41,972 nt of DNA, taken from positions 1 to 41,972 of IMG/VR virus record IMGVR_UViG_3300050821_003022. One strand, 5' to 3'. Source of the DNA: a virus. The translations under genes and the position numbers were made by a program. The notes under the pieces are model-generated. The model was not told the origin of the DNA. It did no database searches and saw only the letters and a program-made list of their open reading frames with translations. Of this stretch, positions 1 through 6,234 are shown one piece after another; positions within the stretch are counted from its first letter, which is position 1; each line of letters opens with the position of its first letter.

Positions 1-43
1 TCAACAAGCCCGCCGAGGTGCCACACCACACTTCGTGTGGGCG

Positions 44-319
44 CTACCATTTCTTGTATAACTCTTCTGCAGTTATTGGATCGAAGTGTAGCTCTGAATA
101 AGCCTGATCCCACCACACTTTGATGCCAGGCCATAGAGCTTTGGAATAGTTACCTTGGTGTATGAGTAGTCGTGCTTCTCCAGGACCATCACCTATGATG
201 AAGTCCTCGCCTGGAAGCAGAATAGGCTTGATGCGCATGAGTGTTGAGGCGCGGACGACTGCAGGTGCAGCTGCACACACGAGCATCTGTTGGAGGAAGC
301 TTCTACGAGAGGGGTTCAC
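44..319 (-). CDS. Small Tat-signal protein with capsid-like C-terminus
   Basis: A 91-residue protein. The GTG start is chosen because GGGAG lies 8 nt upstream. Residues 4-10 (SRRSFLQ) fit the twin-arginine consensus, and a short hydrophobic stretch (about 12-22) is followed by a possible cleavage site near VRAS. Residues 60-76 match residues 14-30 of the major capsid protein in this window at 11 of 17 positions (KALWPG, W, Q, YSE). It is the last complete gene of the leftward cluster and follows its upstream neighbour by 3 nt. The role is unknown. Export through Tat would be unusual for a phage protein, so the motif could also act only as a hydrophobic anchor. Confidence 0.7.
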   Translation of the reverse strand: MNPSRRSFLQQMLVCAAAPAVVRASTLMRIKPILLPGEDFIIGDGPGEARLLIHQGNYSKALWPGIKVWWDQAYSELHFDPITAEELYKKW

Positions 320-322
320 TGT

Positions 323-760
323 TCAATCTCCCGCATCGTGGGTGTAGTCATAGCCCTCATTGAAGATACTTTCAATCTCCTTAGAGATGTAGCCACCAGT
401 GGTAGGCCTCGTCTCGGCAGAGTTACTGTGAACTGGACTACCCAACGGCTCGGCATTCTGCCGTAGTGGGTACTCGATATGAGTGTACTTTCCTGCTTTC
501 TCATCGCGCTCAGTTTGGCTGCCTGGAATGGGCTCTGCAGAGTGCCGTAGCATTGCCTTCTGTGCTGCGCGCACACGCTTGTCCTGTTGCTCTTGAGGTG
601 ATACCGTAGGGGTGTTCCAATTTGGCACAGCAGGTGTTTCGAGCAACCGCTGGCGCAATGCACATAGCGCTGGACACGCTCGCTCGAACGCGCTGTGGCT
701 GTCCATGTAGTAAACACGCTTGATTTTGTTCAGCTCTTTGATTAGCTCTGTTGGGCTCAT
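323..760 (-). CDS. Hypothetical phage protein
   Basis: A 145-residue protein that I do not recognise. Its ATG overlaps the TGA of the preceding gene (ATGA), and GGAG lies 8 nt upstream, so the two are translationally coupled. The N-terminal 20 residues are helical and charged (ELIKELNKIKRV); the remainder is hydrophilic with no membrane segment or clear catalytic motif. One copy of the dispersed 17-bp palindrome (613-629) lies inside this gene and encodes PNWN. Other frames over the same bases are open, but this one has the coupled start. Confidence 0.6.
   Translation of the reverse strand: MSPTELIKELNKIKRVYYMDSHSAFERACPALCALRQRLLETPAVPNWNTPTVSPQEQQDKRVRAAQKAMLRHSAEPIPGSQTERDEKAGKYTHIEYPLRQNAEPLGSPVHSNSAETRPTTGGYISKEIESIFNEGYDYTHDAGD
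613..629. repeat. Dispersed 17-bp palindrome, copy A
   Basis: TGTTCCAATTTGGCACA, one of six copies of the consensus TGTWCCAAWTTGGWACA. This one has a single departure (C for A/T in the right half) and is the only copy inside a convincing gene. The left flank GGGG-TG is shared with the copy at 32182-32198 read on the other strand. Probable protein-binding site; the protein is unknown. Confidence 0.6.
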
Positions 761-1212
761 GGCTGAGGCTCCTCAAACTCTTTGGCTAGCGGAACATACT
801 CCTCGGTATCGTCCATGCACCAGTTCTCTTTGTTATTTTCGTACTTGAACTTTAGCTCATCATAGCGGAGTTTGCGCCGTTCTTGAGCTACCTTTGCCTC
901 TGAGGTCTGTGGTACAAGTGGCCTAACTCTATAAAGCTCTCCTGTCATTCTGATTGTACTAGCTATAGCAAGCTTTCTTGCATCGCGTTTCTTAATCTTG
1001 AACGGAGCCATTACCTGTTCATACTCAAATCCGGATCGGTCTGGCAGGATGGCATTCACGCGGAAGCTCTCCATGGCTGAGCTGAGTGCGATACTGACCG
1101 CTGAACTGAAGGACATGCCAGGCATGTAAGCATTCAGCTTCTGTACCAAGTCTGCAACTGACATGCAGTCTCGTGGATTGACTCTGAGGGAGATTACGAT
1201 GCCTGGGGTCAT
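757..1212 (-). CDS. Hypothetical phage protein
   Basis: A 151-residue protein of unknown function. The start has a strong ribosome site, GGGAGAGG, 5 nt upstream. The first 55 residues are mixed helix and strand; the C-terminal 60 are highly charged and end in an acidic tail (KEFEEPQP). No transmembrane segment or enzyme motif is visible. It sits between two other small leftward genes and is coupled to the downstream one by an ATGA overlap. Confidence 0.65.
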   Translation of the reverse strand: MTPGIVISLRVNPRDCMSVADLVQKLNAYMPGMSFSSAVSIALSSAMESFRVNAILPDRSGFEYEQVMAPFKIKKRDARKLAIASTIRMTGELYRVRPLVPQTSEAKVAQERRKLRYDELKFKYENNKENWCMDDTEEYVPLAKEFEEPQP

Positions 1213-1226
1213 GTTAGCCTCTCCCT

Positions 1227-1484
1227 TTATTGCCTAAACCAATCTACATTCATCTCGATGCTAGGAAGCCACTCTGCATGTATGAGAGTGAATATGTCAT
1301 CTGAGATAATGTTTCCAGCCTTCTCGAGCCTCTTGTACACAGGTGTCTCTTGTACAACTGGATGAACATTAGCCATCTCATGCAGAGCTTTGTTTAAGTT
1401 CCTTCTTGCCTCTGCCAGTGATTCTAGGATTATCTTCTTACGCTCTGACTCGACTATTGGCTTCACTGCTGTTACATTGCTCAT
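1227..1484 (-). CDS. Small helical phage protein, first gene of the leftward cluster
   Basis: An 85-residue protein starting MSNVTAV. This ATG is preferred over one 21 nt upstream because AGGAG lies 7 nt before it. The sequence is mostly charged helix (residues 15-45) with a C-terminal aromatic end (DWFRQ). Function is unknown. It is the first gene downstream of the consensus leftward promoter at 1539-1567, with a leader of about 45 nt that carries an inverted repeat. Confidence 0.65.
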   Translation of the reverse strand: MSNVTAVKPIVESERKKIILESLAEARRNLNKALHEMANVHPVVQETPVYKRLEKAGNIISDDIFTLIHAEWLPSIEMNVDWFRQ

Positions 1485-1503
1485 GTGGATGCTCCTAGTG
1501 TAC

Positions 1504-1532
1504 ACAAGCTAATGGCGGGATGCCGAGCTTGT
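1504..1532 (-). other. Leader inverted repeat just after the leftward start point
   Basis: ACAAGCT (1504-1510) and AGCTTGT (1526-1532) form a 7-bp stem with a 15-nt loop. The repeat begins at about the first transcribed base predicted for the promoter at 1539-1567, so it could be a 5' stem-loop that protects the message or an operator. There is no T-tract, so it is not a terminator. Confidence 0.4.
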
Positions 1533-1538
1533 GAATCC

Positions 1539-1567
1539 ATTATACACTAGTATGTGGTGTATGTCAA
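1539..1567 (-). promoter_or_regulatory. Consensus sigma-70 type promoter, leftward
   Basis: Read on the minus strand: TTGACA (1567-1562), a spacer of exactly 17 nt, then TATAAT (1544-1539). Both hexamers match the bacterial housekeeping consensus at every position. Transcription would start near 1532 and read into the small genes at 1484-44. Such a perfect site suggests strong, immediate-early transcription by host RNA polymerase. Confidence 0.85.
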
Positions 1568-1752
1568 ATGGGTTATGTATGTTTCAATGTATTAATGTAG
1601 GTATGGTATATGGGCGTCCTTTTTTTATTCTTTTTTTTTTTTTAGATGTATGTATACCATTCATACTTCATAACATAATAACATTACCAACAATCTCTCT
1701 GAAGCTCTAAGCTCTGCGAAGGGTCAAGCTGTGCAGCTAGGCACAAAAGGAC
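1568..1752. other. AT-rich gap with T-tract and inverted repeat
   Basis: No gene seen. A run of T with few interruptions spans 1619-1643. ATGGTATA (1603-1610) and TATACCAT (1653-1660) flank it as an inverted repeat. The stretch lies upstream of the leftward promoter and may be bent DNA or hold repressor half-sites. It is too far from the -35 box to be a classical UP element. Confidence 0.4.
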
Positions 1753-1789
1753 AAAGAAAAAGCCCTCAACCGAACTGGCCTGAGGGCTT
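1753..1789 (-). terminator. Rho-independent terminator, leftward
   Basis: On the minus strand a 9-bp perfect stem (AAGCCCTCA with TGAGGGCTT, 1789-1781 and 1768-1760, loop 12 nt) runs into TTTTTCTTTG. It lies just beyond the stop of the gene at 1796-2104 and should end that transcript before it meets the promoter at 1539-1567. Confidence 0.85.
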
Positions 1790-1795
1790 GGTTTG

Positions 1796-2104
1796 TTACT
1801 CGACTTCGTTCATGAGCTTCTCGAGTAGCTTCTTCTTGTCTTCGGCACTGAGCGCACCGATTGCCGCTTCGATGTTGACTGGCCCTGCCATGCGACTCCC
1901 AGCGCCGTACTCCGCCACCTTGGCCGTGAACGCTGCCGGGATGCTGCCCGACTTGCGCCATGCGCCCTGTAGCCTGACTACCAGATGCTGCGTGGCCAGG
2001 TGCTGCAAGACCTCAACGGGGCAGCCCTCGAAGTCCACTGTGAGCGTCGTGCGCTGTGCTTCGCTATCCTTGTCCAACTTGGTTGCTACGAAGAACTGTT
2101 TCAT
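1796..2104 (-). CDS. Hypothetical phage protein, isolated leftward gene
   Basis: A 102-residue protein starting MKQFFVA. AGGAG lies 8 nt upstream, which decides against an ATG 24 nt earlier. The middle has a beta-rich segment, then AWRKSGSIPA, and the C-terminus is a charged helix (EDKKKLLEKLMNEVE). I do not recognise the family. The gene stands alone, followed at once by a strong terminator, with the repeat-rich control region upstream. That placing would suit a replication initiator or early regulator, but no helix-turn-helix is obvious. Confidence 0.65.
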   Translation of the reverse strand: MKQFFVATKLDKDSEAQRTTLTVDFEGCPVEVLQHLATQHLVVRLQGAWRKSGSIPAAFTAKVAEYGAGSRMAGPVNIEAAIGALSAEDKKKLLEKLMNEVE

Positions 2105-2507
2105 GCTTGTAACTCCTTTGTGTAGCACATCCCCAGTTCATGACCCTATGCCATGTATGGAGATGCGCCGTATTGTTAAGGAACCAACCTGCCACCCGTG
2201 TCCACTGGGCGCACCATAACCAATGCAGGTGCCATGCCAACCCAGCCGCATCGCATGTAACCCTTTGATTCTAAACAGATGTATTTGCAATCGGTTGTTT
2301 TGAACCAGCCATATACACATGGCACAGATATTGCCCAGCGCGTAGAATGTCACAATGTGCTGACAATTTGCGGCACAGGGTCACTACGCACTATCCTGGT
2401 GCATGCCCAGAACTCTGCACCTATTTGGTGCATGGCTACTTAGTGCATCGCACCACGGGATAGCCGCACTCGGGATAGGGCTATTCACAACGCTGGAGGC
2501 CAAGTGT

Positions 2508-2607
2508 GCAGGTGCCTACCTACCGCATGGCACGGTGTGAACACCTACCTACACCTCGGCGAGGTAGGCACACACCTACCCCATGCGTTGAAAAGGTAGG
2601 CACCTGC
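2508..2607. repeat. Iteron-like CCTACC/GGTAGG cluster with 14-bp inverted arms
   Basis: CCTACC occurs at 2515, 2519, 2544 and 2575, and GGTAGG at 2563 and 2595: six copies in 86 bp. The outer arms GCAGGTGCCTACCT (2508-2521) and AGGTAGGCACCTGC (2594-2607) are a perfect 14-bp inverted repeat. The centre has a smaller palindrome, ACCTCGGCGAGGT. This arrangement suits an initiator or repressor binding array. Confidence 0.65.
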
Positions 2608-2760
2608 CTCTGTGATGATGCCACCGGGGGAGCAAACAACTTCCGCTAGGCGGGCGGGCGAATCACTTCTCCCATAATCGGCCAAGTTCAAACCTTCATC
2701 CTATCATTGACTCGCCAAGCGGTGCTATGCAAAATAAATGCGTTAGAAGCTTGACACCAT

Positions 2761-2789
2761 TTGACAGCTTCGCGCATGTGTGATACCAT
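2761..2789 (+). promoter_or_regulatory. Probable rightward promoter of the late block
   Basis: TTGACA (2761-2766), 17-nt spacer, TACCAT (2784-2789) preceded by TG at the extended -10 position (2781-2782). The -35 is perfect and the -10 matches at four of six. A second TTGACA lies 10 nt earlier (2751-2756), which may mark an alternative promoter or a repeated half-site. It is the only strong candidate upstream of the rightward genes. Confidence 0.55.
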
Positions 2790-2795
2790 CGTGGA

Positions 2796-2975
2796 ATGGA
2801 CCTCCCGCAGCTTCTCACCTCGGCACAGTTGGAGCAACTCAGCAGAGTTCGGGAAGCGCTACGCTCGCAAGAGCGTAAGGACCGTTCCAATTTGGAACAC
2901 CAGCACGCGCAGCTGGCACTACGTGCCACACAACTAACCGAGGAGCCCTCCAATGGAGCTCTTTCACCTGTTTAG
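2796..2975 (+). CDS. Possible short charged helical protein
   Basis: A 59-codon open frame from ATG at 2796 to TAG at 2973-2975. Residues about 9-50 are strongly charged and helix-forming (AQLEQLSRVREALRSQERK), as in a coiled coil. The start lies only a few bases downstream of the predicted promoter, so it would be translated from an almost leaderless message, and the Shine-Dalgarno is weak (GTGGA). It contains one dispersed palindrome (2883-2899). Either a real first gene or a chance frame. Confidence 0.35.
   Translation: MDLPQLLTSAQLEQLSRVREALRSQERKDRSNLEHQHAQLALRATQLTEEPSNGALSPV
2883..2899. repeat. Dispersed 17-bp palindrome, copy B
   Basis: CGTTCCAATTTGGAACA, matching the six-copy consensus except for the first base; the inner 15 bp GTTCCAATTTGGAAC are symmetric apart from the centre. 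It lies about 100 bp downstream of the predicted late promoter, where a bound protein could control entry into the rightward operon. Confidence 0.7.
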
Positions 2976-3012
2976 CAAACTCGAACATCTTGTAACCAAA
3001 GGAGACCAGATC

Positions 3013-3228
3013 ATGAGTGCAGTTACAGACTTCACCACGAAGATGGAAGCACACTTCGCTAAGCTGAACACAGACCTAGACGCCCTAGCGGCCACAGTTG
3101 CTTCCCTACGTGCTCAGGTTGCGGCAGGTTCTGGGGCGCTCGCTACTACAGACCAAGCAGCACTTGATGCAACAGAGACTACCGCCACTGCAACGGTTGC
3201 CAAAGCTGATACCACCGCGGCAGCCTAA
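3013..3228 (+). CDS. Small alanine-rich coiled-coil phage protein
   Basis: A 71-residue protein starting MSAVTDF. AGGAG lies 8 nt upstream. An ATG at 2953 in the same frame also has AGGAG and would add 20 residues, so the start is not certain. Residues 9-40 form heptads of hydrophobic residues (MEAHFAKLNTDLDALAATV), followed by an Ala/Thr-rich tail. Similar short helical proteins are common just upstream of phage packaging genes, but the role is unknown. Confidence 0.6.
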   Translation: MSAVTDFTTKMEAHFAKLNTDLDALAATVASLRAQVAAGSGALATTDQAALDATETTATATVAKADTTAAA

Positions 3229-3242
3229 GCTGGAGCTTCTGG

Positions 3243-3725
3243 GTGGACCAGTCTTCGCTTCCCACTGCGATAGCTGAAGCTACCTCTGAGTGGCAACTCA
3301 AGGAGCTTAGCCCTCGCCACAAGAATGCTATGTCCCTGCTCGCGCAGGGCTTGGACCGTCAGCGCATTGGTGAAGCCATAGGTTACTCAGCAGAGTACAT
3401 AACCTGGCTCGCCAGGCAGCCACTTTGCAAAGCCTACCTCAAGGAAATGTCTGAGTATGCCGACGCCCGCCTCATTGCACTCACTGACTCCTCGGTGGAC
3501 GCCATCGCTGAAACACTGCGCCTTGGAAGTGGCGACGAGAGGCTTAAAGCTGCCAGGTTGCAAATGGAAGCTATCGGTCGCATCGGCCGAGGTCGTCCAG
3601 AGGAAAGCAGAACACCTGAAGGTGGTCTCGAAGCACTTGCAGGACGTCTAATTGGTCTACTCGCTAAAGCTCGTAACCCTGAAGGAGTTGAAGATGCGCA
3701 AGTCATCGAAGAAGTCTCACGCTAA
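3243..3725 (+). CDS. Putative terminase small subunit
   Basis: A 160-residue protein with a GTG start; TGGAG lies 7 nt upstream. Residues about 25-60 form a helix-turn-helix (RHKNAMSLLAQGLDRQRIGE then AIGYSAEYITWLARQP), the DNA-recognition fold of small terminase subunits. The C-terminal half is helical and charged, suiting oligomerisation. Small terminases recognise the packaging site and hand DNA to the large subunit, whose gene lies 1 kb downstream. The call rests on the fold, the length and this position. The reading frame stays open for 67 codons after the stop (see 3726-3926). Confidence 0.65.
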   Translation: MDQSSLPTAIAEATSEWQLKELSPRHKNAMSLLAQGLDRQRIGEAIGYSAEYITWLARQPLCKAYLKEMSEYADARLIALTDSSVDAIAETLRLGSGDERLKAARLQMEAIGRIGRGRPEESRTPEGGLEALAGRLIGLLAKARNPEGVEDAQVIEEVSR

Positions 3726-3861
3726 CTTTCCACAGCGTGCGGGAGAGATTCCCATGATAGAACACCAGAGCCCTCCTACAGATGCTTTACCTGTGAGTCA
3801 GCGAAACCAACAGGGCGGTGTTCGGAGCTTGCCAACTGCCAAGAGTCCCTTTCCCAAATGA
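3694..3861 (+). CDS. Doubtful short basic protein overlapping the small terminase end
   Basis: A 55-codon frame with ATG at 3694 and a good Shine-Dalgarno (AAGGAG, 6 nt spacing). The product is basic and Pro/Ser-rich with no recognisable feature, and it runs antiphase to the more protein-like cysteine-rich frame at 3726-3926. It might be only the entry point for that frame through a -1 shift, but no good slippery heptamer was seen. Confidence 0.25.
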   Translation: MRKSSKKSHANFPQRAGEIPMIEHQSPPTDALPVSQRNQQGGVRSLPTAKSPFPK

Positions 3862-3926
3862 CTCGCTATTGCTCAATCTGTGGTAAGGACAATGCCTGCC
3901 CAGGAAACTGCTGGTGTGAAGACTAA
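3726..3926 (+). other. Open cysteine-rich zinc-ribbon-like frame with no clear start
   Basis: Immediately after the TAA of the small terminase, the same frame stays open for 66 codons to TAA at 3924-3926. It encodes ten cysteines in pairs: RCFTC, then C-x5-C, then RYCSIC, then C-x3-C-x-C near the end. That spacing is what zinc-binding ribbons look like and is unlikely in a random frame. The only in-frame ATG is at 3858, giving a 22-residue peptide. It may be a read-through tail of the terminase, the second half of a frameshifted gene, or a gene whose start is lost. Confidence 0.4.
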
Positions 3927-3938
3927 TAGGAGATAGCT

Positions 3939-4292
3939 ATGCTTCAGGATGTGATTGATTCCATTCCAGTGTTCGGCAAGGTCTACTTGAAAGAGGAGTT
4001 CATCGGCGAGTGTGGCATGTCGATCACTCGGGTAGTCCCTGTGAAGCAGATCATCGGAGATCGCGCTATCCTCGAGGAAGGTGCAGCAGTGATCTTCAAC
4101 TCCCAAGTCATGCTTCAGACTAACAAAGGACCAATGGCAGTTACCTTCGCCATCCCTGCTCAAACTCTTGAGGGTGCAGTGCAGAACTGGCAGGCTGCTG
4201 CTAAGCTCGCAGTAGCAGAGATTACTGAGCAACAACGCGAAGCGCAGAGACGAATTGTAGTACCCGACCTTATTGCCTCGAAGATGAACTAA
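3939..4292 (+). CDS. Hypothetical structural-region protein
   Basis: A 117-residue protein with a clean ribosome site (AGGAG, 7 nt). The first 80 residues are beta-rich and hydrophobic, resembling a small barrel; residues 80-117 form a charged helix. No family recognised. It lies between the small terminase and the adaptor-like gene, 1 nt before the latter, so the two are probably cotranslated. Confidence 0.65.
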   Translation: MLQDVIDSIPVFGKVYLKEEFIGECGMSITRVVPVKQIIGDRAILEEGAAVIFNSQVMLQTNKGPMAVTFAIPAQTLEGAVQNWQAAAKLAVAEITEQQREAQRRIVVPDLIASKMN

Positions 4293-4293
4293 C

Positions 4294-4608
4294 ATGGGAG
4301 GGCGTGTTGTTCTAGACTCCAAGAAAGTCGAGGAGACCTCGGTGGTCACCTTTGACTTCACTAGTCGTCTGAATGTAGGCGCTACAATCTCCACACAGGT
4401 TGTCACAAGTGAAGTTTACAGTGGTGTAGATGCTAGCCCAAGCGCTATGATTAGTGGTAGCGCAAGTGCCTCTGGTACAGTAGTCACTCAGCTCATCACC
4501 GGCGGAGTGCTTGGTGTGCTTTACCTACTCGAGTGCGTAATCACAACTAGTGATGGACAAACACTCTCGCTAAACGGATTCCTTGCTGTGGCGCCAGATA
4601 TAACATGA
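4294..4608 (+). CDS. Beta-sandwich protein resembling phage fiber-tail adaptors
   Basis: A 104-residue protein. After a short N-terminus it alternates strands and turns with an Ig-like pattern: VVTFDFTSRL, then ISTQVVTSEVYSGVD, a Gly/Ser/Ala-rich turn, and a final strand pair around TSDGQTLSLNGFLAV. This order resembles small phage proteins annotated as fiber-tail adaptors. It overlaps the next gene by ATGA. A structural role at the neck or tail is likely; the exact role is inferred from memory of the family. Confidence 0.5.
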   Translation: MGGRVVLDSKKVEETSVVTFDFTSRLNVGATISTQVVTSEVYSGVDASPSAMISGSASASGTVVTQLITGGVLGVLYLLECVITTSDGQTLSLNGFLAVAPDIT

Positions 4609-4781
4609 GCGGACTCCAGTGGAACGCTGACGCACCCAAAGTCATCCAGGGGAACTACACAGCGGATAACTTGGTGTGTGCTAAGTGTAAGCATTCGCTT
4701 ACGGAGATAGCCTTGAAGGGACTCCGTTGTACTACGGGAAGTCACTTCATTGGAACTCTAGGAGCCGTGCGTGGCTGTTAA
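4605..4781 (+). CDS. Small putative zinc-binding protein before the large terminase
   Basis: A 58-residue protein whose ATG overlaps the previous stop (ATGA). It carries a CAKC knuckle at 25-28, a further RC at 41-42 and a terminal Cys, so a small metal site is plausible. It overlaps the GTG start of the large terminase by 11 nt, and the terminase ribosome site (GGAG) lies inside it, which implies coupled translation. Confidence 0.65.
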   Translation: MSGLQWNADAPKVIQGNYTADNLVCAKCKHSLTEIALKGLRCTTGSHFIGTLGAVRGC

Positions 4782-6234
4782 GCTCACCGCAGACCTCATA
4801 GAGGCTTTCGCAGGTATGTTCCTGAGCCCTCGCTATGACTCGCCACAGCCCACTCCTCCATTCCACCGCGAGATGTGGGCCTTATATTGTAGTGACTCTC
4901 CTGCCGTAGCGGTGGCTGCCCCAAGGAACCATGCTAAGAGCACTGGTGGAACGCACGACTTTATTCTAGCAACCGCACTCTTTCGTGCTGAGCCCTATAT
5001 CATCCTCGTGGGTAGTTCCGAGGATATGGCTATCGAGCACCTCAGCGACATTGCCAACGAGCTCTTGGAGAATGAGGAACTTCGTTCCGAGTTTGGTATC
5101 AGCACTTTTGAAACCCAGCAGAAAACTGACATTGTGGTAAGATGTCAGGATGGCTACCTCTTTCGCATCATCGCCAGAGGTGCCGAGCAGAAGATTCGTG
5201 GCCGCAAGTGGATGGGTCGCCGGCCTGGCCTCATTGTGTTCGACGATATTGAGGATGATGAGCAGGTTGAAAGTAGGGACCGCAGGCTGAAGTTTCGGCG
5301 CTGGTTCTTCCGTGCGTGCAAGCAAGCATTGAGGGATGGTGGGAAGATACGCGGTCATGGCACTATCCTTCACGAGGATTCCTTGCTTGCGCGTCTCATG
5401 AAGGATAAAACGTGGCAGACGAAGTGCTGGCGCGCTCACGCAGCGTTTGACGACTTCACAGAGATTCTCTGGCCAGAGAAGTTCCCTGAGAAGCGCCTAC
5501 GTGGCATTAGGCAGGAGTTTATCGAGCAGGGCGACGCAGCGGGTTACTCCCAGGAGTATCTAAACGATCCCTTCGATAACGAAGACCAATACCTCCGTCG
5601 AGATGACTTCGTTAAGATGGAAGACGAGGACCATGACTCGACGAAGGTTATATGTGCCGCTGCAGACCTTGCCACATCTATGGCTCAGAGCGCAGATCGT
5701 ACCTCTATCACCGTGGGCGGCAAGGATCTTGGTAACTTCCTTCATGTGGTGGATCAGAGGAAGGGCAAGTGGCCCTCGGACGTGATTGTGGAGCAGATGT
5801 TCGCTGTGCAGCAGATGTGGACGCCAGATGTCTTCTTCGTGGAGGGCGGTGCTATCTGGAACACACTGGCTCCGATGATCTACAAAGAGATGCAGGAGCG
5901 TGACATCTGGATTAACTTCCAGCCTGTGATGCCTACGAAGGATAAGGCCTCTCGAGGCCGTCCATTCCAGCGGCGCCATCGCGCTAAGTCAATGAAGTTC
6001 GACAAGGAGGCACCTTGGTATGAAGAGTATGAAGCCGAGTTACTTCGATTTACCGGAGTGGGTCAAGCGGTTAGAGATGATCAATTCGATAGCACAGCTC
6101 TCCTTGTACTTGGATTTGAAACTATCTCGAACGTTGAGAAAGATGATCTAATGTCAGAGGATGAGCAGGAGTTCCAGCAGCTCTCACGGGAGTTCCGTGG
6201 CGGTGGTGGCAGGAATACGGTGACTGGATACTAA
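4771..6234 (+). CDS. terL: Terminase large subunit
   Basis: A 487-residue packaging motor ATPase and nuclease. It starts at GTG with GGAG 6 nt upstream. A Walker A-like loop is at 50-58 (APRNHAKST, a deviant form usual for phages), Walker B at 154-163 (LIVFDDIEDD) and a coupling motif at 195-198 (GHGT). The nuclease half shows acidic residues D299 (AAADLATS), E358 (FFVEGG) and an Asp near 444 (QFDSTA), the RNase H-like arrangement of headful and site-specific nucleases. Length and order are normal. It ends directly against the portal gene, as is standard in tailed phages. Confidence 0.93.
   Translation: MAVKLTADLIEAFAGMFLSPRYDSPQPTPPFHREMWALYCSDSPAVAVAAPRNHAKSTGGTHDFILATALFRAEPYIILVGSSEDMAIEHLSDIANELLENEELRSEFGISTFETQQKTDIVVRCQDGYLFRIIARGAEQKIRGRKWMGRRPGLIVFDDIEDDEQVESRDRRLKFRRWFFRACKQALRDGGKIRGHGTILHEDSLLARLMKDKTWQTKCWRAHAAFDDFTEILWPEKFPEKRLRGIRQEFIEQGDAAGYSQEYLNDPFDNEDQYLRRDDFVKMEDEDHDSTKVICAAADLATSMAQSADRTSITVGGKDLGNFLHVVDQRKGKWPSDVIVEQMFAVQQMWTPDVFFVEGGAIWNTLAPMIYKEMQERDIWINFQPVMPTKDKASRGRPFQRRHRAKSMKFDKEAPWYEEYEAELLRFTGVGQAVRDDQFDSTALLVLGFETISNVEKDDLMSEDEQEFQQLSREFRGGGGRNTVTGY

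Larger units (their letters stand above)
2105..2795. other. Large non-coding control region, possible origin
   Basis: About 690 bp between a leftward gene and the rightward late block with no convincing gene. It holds two TGGTGCATG direct repeats (2397-2405 and 2426-2434), a TGCACC/GGTGCA inverted repeat (2416-2432), the clustered CCTACC repeats at 2508-2607, and a rightward promoter at 2761-2789. Repeats at the divergence of two transcription units are typical of phage origins and switch regions. Origin function is inferred only. Confidence 0.5.

Noticed and set aside
21-40. Hairpin CCACAC-TTC-GTGTGG just after the Tat-signal gene as a terminator
   Set aside because: Stem is only 6 bp and no T-tract follows on the minus strand, so it was not annotated.
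2138-2353. 71-codon leftward frame in the control region
   Set aside because: GTG start with no Shine-Dalgarno, odd composition (many Ile, His, Gly), and overlap with the non-coding repeat region. No neighbour coupling.
3873-4406. 177-codon leftward frame antisense to the adaptor-region genes
   Set aside because: Fully covered by two well-marked rightward genes with ribosome sites; the frame has no start site of its own.
4966-5439. 157-codon leftward frame inside the large terminase gene
   Set aside because: Antisense shadow of a gene with all terminase motifs.
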